DNA from: Chitinispirillaceae bacterium
Lineage (GTDB): Bacteria; Fibrobacterota; Chitinivibrionia; Chitinivibrionales; Chitinispirillaceae
DNA length: 9,378 bases
Direction: 5' to 3'
NCBI GenBank assembly: GCA_016926315.1
Contig: JAFGOU010000200.1
Coordinates: 1-9,378 of the forward strand
The notes below the pieces were generated by a model. That model saw nothing but the letters and a program-made list of their open reading frames with translations. It was not told where the DNA came from and searched no databases. Every line of letters begins with the position of its first letter. The stretch's first letter is position 1. Of this stretch, positions 6,250 through 9,378 are shown piece by piece. The translations under genes and the position numbers were made by a program.

Positions 6250-6300
6250 CCTCACCCCACCTCCCGGCCGATGTATCGGCCGGGAGGTGGGGTGAGGTCA
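6247..6300 (+). repeat. Perfect 26-bp inverted repeat (hairpin) between motor and export genes
   Basis: The left arm 6247-6272 and right arm 6275-6300 are exact reverse complements separated by only GT. The left arm starts on the TGA stop of the TonB-like gene. The right arm ends at the base before the GGAGGA ribosome binding site of the Wza-like gene. The arms are GC-rich (they contain CTCACCCCACCTCCCGG) and no T-run follows, so this is not a standard intrinsic terminator. It resembles the REP-like palindromes with CCTCACCCC/GGGGTGAGG arms that I recall between genes in many environmental bacteria; that resemblance is unverified. In RNA it would form a very stable stem that could protect the upstream message, reduce read-through or mask the next ribosome binding site. 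Confidence 0.9.
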
Positions 6301-6306
6301 GGAGGA
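6301..6306 (+). promoter_or_regulatory. Ribosome binding site directly after the hairpin
   Basis: GGAGGA begins at the base following the last paired base of the 26-bp stem. It lies 13 bases before the ATG at 6320, which is longer than usual. Its position against the stem makes translation of the Wza-like gene potentially sensitive to the hairpin. Confidence 0.6.
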
Positions 6307-6319
6307 TACGGAACACCCT

Positions 6320-7213
6320 ATGAACGGTAAAAATGCGCTTCTTTCGTTGCTGCTGACCATGACGGTTTCCGTGCCGGCCGCCGTGATTAAGACCGGCGAC
6401 GTGCTCGACATCCAGGTCGTCGGACAGACGGCGTTCTCCGGACGGTTCGTCGTGCACCAGAACGGCACCATCGATTACCCCCTGCTGGCGGATGTGGTCA
6501 TCGTCAACAACACGACCTCCGAACTGATGAACGACCTGACGCTGCGGCTTGCACGCAATATCGACAACCCGCTCGTGCTCATAAGCGTCGTCCAGAAACC
6601 CGAAATTTCCGTGACCGTCCTCGGCCAGGTCGCCAAACCGGGCCCCGTCGTCGTCTACCAGGGGGCGACGATTCAGGAAATCATTCACGGCGCCGGGGGC
6701 GTGCTGCAGGAAAGCGCGGATATCGAACAGGTCAAGATCATCCACAAAACACGGCAGCCGGCCTCGGAGGTGTGCAATCTCAAGAAATTTCTTGTGGAAG
6801 GGGACCTCGAACACCTGCCGATTCTCGATGCGGGCGACGTCGTGATCGTACCGGCAATGCAGAAGACCCGGAAGGTCAAGATGATCGGCGCGGTGCAGAA
6901 GCCCGGACTCTTCACGCTTGAAGAAAAAACAAACCTGTTTGAAATCGTCTATCTCGCCGGCGGTCCCGCGGAAAAAGCCGACCTTACGCGGGTACGCAGG
7001 CTTTCCCAGCAGAGCGGAAAAACGATGGAGGAGGTTATCGACCTCCAGGCCTATATCGATAAAGGGAAAATGGATGAAATACCGGTGGTCTCCGAAGGCG
7101 ATATCGTCATCGTGTACACCAAATGGTTCGACGGGAAAACGATGCTGACCCTTCTCAACAACACGCTGCTCGTCATTGTGGCAATCCAGGCATTTGCCGG
7201 AGTGTTCAAATAA
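6320..7213 (+). CDS. wza: Wza-like polysaccharide export protein (Poly_export plus two SLBB domains)
   Basis: The 297 residues begin with a signal peptide (about 1-21, ALLSLLLTMTVSVPAA). A Poly_export domain follows (about 22-95; KTGDVLDIQVVGQ, then GTIDYPLLADVVI). Two SLBB domains come next. The first starts at VTVLGQVAKPGPVVV with TIQEIIHGAGG; the second at VKMIGAVQKPGLFTL with LFEIVYLAGGP. The end is a hydrophobic helix (about 275-296). Family members form the periplasmic and outer-membrane channel for capsule or exopolysaccharide and pair with Wzc-type co-polymerases, as here with the next gene. Unlike E. coli Wza there is no Cys at the signal peptide end, so it is probably not a lipoprotein. 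It is also shorter than E. coli Wza (about 380 residues) and its C-terminal helix is strongly hydrophobic. The next gene starts one base after its stop. The symbol is at family level. Confidence 0.9.
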   Translation: MNGKNALLSLLLTMTVSVPAAVIKTGDVLDIQVVGQTAFSGRFVVHQNGTIDYPLLADVVIVNNTTSELMNDLTLRLARNIDNPLVLISVVQKPEISVTVLGQVAKPGPVVVYQGATIQEIIHGAGGVLQESADIEQVKIIHKTRQPASEVCNLKKFLVEGDLEHLPILDAGDVVIVPAMQKTRKVKMIGAVQKPGLFTLEEKTNLFEIVYLAGGPAEKADLTRVRRLSQQSGKTMEEVIDLQAYIDKGKMDEIPVVSEGDIVIVYTKWFDGKTMLTLLNNTLLVIVAIQAFAGVFK

Positions 7214-7214
7214 C

Positions 7215-9374
7215 ATGTCACCGATAAAATCATTTGAAAAACCCATGCAGGGCGCCACGGTCAAGGACTATCTTTCCATCCTTTCCCGACGCCGCTGGCT
7301 CATCGGCCTGACGTTTTTTTCTGTCCTGGCGTCCACCTTTTTTTACGTCTATCGGCTTGAGGAAACGTATGAATCCTATTCGACCCTCGTCATCGAGGAA
7401 AGAAACACCACCCTTACCCCGATGGCCGCCCAGGGTTCCGTCCCGTCGCTTTCATTCTATGAAGGCATACTCCGCAGCCGCTCCTTTGTGGAGATGGTGC
7501 TCGACAGCATCGGTATCGACGTTTTTACCTCCAGCTTTCCGAAATTTTCCCGCGATAACGCGCTCCAATATCTGCAGACCTCGCTCGCCCTGAAGAAAAC
7601 AAGTTTCACCTCGTTTTTCCAGTTTCATGCGCGCAGTAAAAGCAGGGAACTCGCGTATCTCATGGCCTCGGTCGGCACGGAGATCTTCAAACGCCGCTGC
7701 CAGGAGGTGACGAGCGAGGAGTCGAGACGGGCCATGGCCGAGATCCAGAACCAGCTGCAGATCATCAGGAAAAATCTCGAGGCCGCCGAACAGGAGTATC
7801 GCACGTACAGCGATAAAACCGGCCAGGTGCACGAAGGCACGACCCCCGAACTAAAAACCCTTCAGGACGCCTACGGCACGAGCCTCGCCCAGCTCGGCCT
7901 CAAGGAAGCGGACCTTGACGCTGAAAAAAAGCAGCTCTCGCTGCTCGAGAACAAAATCGCGCCGGCCGCCTCCCAGCAGTCGCCCGAGTTCCTCCGTCTG
8001 CGTGCCAAATTGCGCGACCTCGAAAAGGAAAAGGTGCGGCTCGAGGGGCTCGGCATACGGCTTTCCGGCGCGTCAACCATCGACCGGGAGATCCAGGAGG
8101 TCGAAACCCAGCTTCTTGCCTACAAACAGGCCTCAACCAGCATCAAAACGGTCGACCCCTCCACGCTGCGGCAGTGGCAGGAGTTGCGCAAATCGGTCAT
8201 CACCAAGGAGGGAGAACTCGATCTCTTCAAGCAGCGTCTTGAATCCTACCGGAAAGCGATCGCCCTGTATAAAAAAGGAAACCCGAACATCCTTTCCGAA
8301 TCGCTCGAACTGCTCAGGCTCAAGCGTTCGAAGGAAGTGTATGAAAACACCTACAACATCCTGCTTGAGAAGGCCGAAGAGGAACGCATCAGGGGCGCCT
8401 CCCGCGGCGCAGGCGTCAATGTCGTGGACATTGCGACCATGCCGGCCAATCCGATACCGAAAAACGAAAACCGCTTTTACCTCCTGGGGCTTTTGATCGG
8501 TCTGGGCCTCGGGATCGGTCTCGCCTTTTTCATCGAGTTCAACGATACCACGCTCAAGTCCACCGACGACATTGAAAAATTTTTAGGCCTGCCGGTGCTC
8601 GGCACCATCCCGCATATCGTGCGGAAAAACGGCAACAACGGCAGGAAAAACCGGAAAGGCGCTCCGGTTTCCAGGGATCCCCATCAGCTGTTCTCCTTTG
8701 AAGGCGACGATTCAGTCATCACCGAATCGTACCGTTCGCTGCGCACCAACCTCACGTTTGTCAGCCCCGACAAATCGCTCCAGACCATACTGCTGACGTC
8801 CACAGGACCGGGAGAAGGCAAATCGCTGACCGCATCGAACCTTGCCATGGCGTACGCGCAGATGGGAAAAAAGACGCTCCTGATCGATACCGACTTGCGC
8901 AGGCCGGTGCTGCATCATATCTTTGGTGATAAGCGGGAACCGGGGTTCAGCGACCTTTTCATGGGAGACAACCCGGAGTTTGAACGAATCATCAGGAAAA
9001 CACCCAAGGACAATCTTTTCCTGATCCCGGCGGGCGTTTTTTCGCCCAACCCGGCCGAGCTCCTGGGCTCTTATAAAATGGAAAAATGCATCGATTATTT
9101 CCGCTCCCATTACGACGTGATTTTTTTCGACACCCCGCCCGTCGTGGCCGTTACCGATTCGACACTCCTTGGCACGAAAATGGACGGCGTGCTCCTGGTC
9201 ATCAAATCGCACCATACCGACCGCGATATCGCGCTCTGGGCGCTCAACTCCCTGCGGAAAGTCGGTGTCCGCATACTGGGAACGGTGTTCAATGACATCG
9301 ACCTCGCGCACCGATACTCGTCGTACGGCTATTATAAGTACTATTACCATTATTACAAATCCAAAAAGAGCTGA
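7215..9374 (+). CDS. wzc: Wzc-like polysaccharide co-polymerase with C-terminal BY-kinase domain
   Basis: The 719 residues closely match the usual length of Wzc. The N-terminal Wzz domain begins TVKDYLSILSRRRW, with membrane helix 1 at about 27-46. The periplasmic part (about 47-419) includes long coiled-coil helices. Membrane helix 2 (about 420-442) follows a Pro-containing ANPIPKNENR segment. The cytoplasmic kinase domain has the ESYRSLR motif (Glu504, Arg507, Arg510; EX2RX2R, used for ring assembly), Walker A GPGEGKS (531-537, Lys536), Walker A' LLIDTDLRRP (555-564, Asp558 and Asp560) and Walker B VIFFD (Asp639). The C-terminal tail (701-714) holds nine tyrosines, the expected autophosphorylation cluster. 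The protein controls chain length and export of a polysaccharide together with Wza, through cycles of phosphorylation. The start is the ATG one base after the wza stop, with a weak GGAG 12 bases upstream; an upstream in-frame GTG (7176) lies inside wza and is less likely. Confidence 0.93.
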   Translation: MSPIKSFEKPMQGATVKDYLSILSRRRWLIGLTFFSVLASTFFYVYRLEETYESYSTLVIEERNTTLTPMAAQGSVPSLSFYEGILRSRSFVEMVLDSIGIDVFTSSFPKFSRDNALQYLQTSLALKKTSFTSFFQFHARSKSRELAYLMASVGTEIFKRRCQEVTSEESRRAMAEIQNQLQIIRKNLEAAEQEYRTYSDKTGQVHEGTTPELKTLQDAYGTSLAQLGLKEADLDAEKKQLSLLENKIAPAASQQSPEFLRLRAKLRDLEKEKVRLEGLGIRLSGASTIDREIQEVETQLLAYKQASTSIKTVDPSTLRQWQELRKSVITKEGELDLFKQRLESYRKAIALYKKGNPNILSESLELLRLKRSKEVYENTYNILLEKAEEERIRGASRGAGVNVVDIATMPANPIPKNENRFYLLGLLIGLGLGIGLAFFIEFNDTTLKSTDDIEKFLGLPVLGTIPHIVRKNGNNGRKNRKGAPVSRDPHQLFSFEGDDSVITESYRSLRTNLTFVSPDKSLQTILLTSTGPGEGKSLTASNLAMAYAQMGKKTLLIDTDLRRPVLHHIFGDKREPGFSDLFMGDNPEFERIIRKTPKDNLFLIPAGVFSPNPAELLGSYKMEKCIDYFRSHYDVIFFDTPPVVAVTDSTLLGTKMDGVLLVIKSHHTDRDIALWALNSLRKVGVRILGTVFNDIDLAHRYSSYGYYKYYYHYYKSKKS

Positions 9375-9378
9375 CGGG

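Noticed and set aside
6247..6310. Intrinsic transcription terminator after the TonB-like gene
   Set aside because: The stem is ideal, but no T-run follows on either side; the downstream bases are the next gene's ribosome binding site. It is reported as an inverted repeat instead.
7176..7214. Upstream GTG start for the Wzc-like protein
   Set aside because: It lies within the end of the Wza-like gene and adds residues not expected before a Wzz domain. The ATG at 7215 follows the upstream stop directly.
6233..7264. Long open frame on the minus strand (343 codons) opposite the Wza-like gene; similar ones at 970-1740 and 5071-5919
   Set aside because: These lie opposite well-supported genes with recognisable domains. 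They give low-complexity, His/Asp/Arg-rich translations with no family resemblance, as expected from the codon bias of the real strand.

Overview
The window comes from a diderm (Gram-negative-type) bacterium of moderate to fairly high GC content. It is densely coding, with every gene on the + strand. The gene content points to an outer membrane: a TolQ/ExbB-TolR/ExbD-TonB-like energised complex and a Wza/Wzc-type capsule or exopolysaccharide exporter. The set of large TPR protein, TolQ-like protein, two TolR-like proteins and a TonB-like protein with an AgmX/PglI-type C-terminus recalls the Agl/Glt gliding-motor genes of Myxococcota and similar clusters in other environmental diderm phyla. The phylum cannot be fixed from this window, and no ribosomal RNA or other marker gene is present.

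Layout. (1) Positions 1-2978 hold the 3' part of a long TPR-repeat protein ending in a jelly-roll (galactose-binding-like) domain. A small secreted protein of unknown function overlaps its stop codon. (2) A 179-base gap carries a good extended -10 sigma-70-type promoter and a leader with several competing inverted repeats. (3) Positions 3158-6249 hold a five-gene operon whose four junctions are all 4-base start/stop overlaps: MotA/TolQ/ExbB-like channel, ExbD/TolR-like protein 1, a lone STAS-domain protein, ExbD/TolR-like protein 2, and a TonB/AgmX-like transducer. (4) A perfect 26-bp inverted repeat begins on the transducer's stop codon and ends directly against the ribosome binding site of the next gene. 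(5) Positions 6320-9374 hold a Wza-like export protein and a 719-residue Wzc-like co-polymerase/tyrosine kinase.

How the genes may work together. The TolQ/TolR-like proteins should form a proton-driven inner-membrane motor. The TonB-like protein, which has the SxxxH transmembrane motif seen in TonB and TolA, would carry force into the periplasm. The TPR/jelly-roll protein and the small secreted protein are candidate envelope partners. The Wza/Wzc pair would export a polysaccharide (slime or capsule). A surface-motility or polysaccharide-secretion machine is the most attractive reading, but it is inference from context.

Most notable points: the two ExbD-like proteins differ at the key membrane aspartate (Asn54 in the first, Asp33 in the second). 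A STAS switch-type protein is encoded between them with coupled overlaps on both sides. A very long perfect hairpin separates the motor genes from the export genes.
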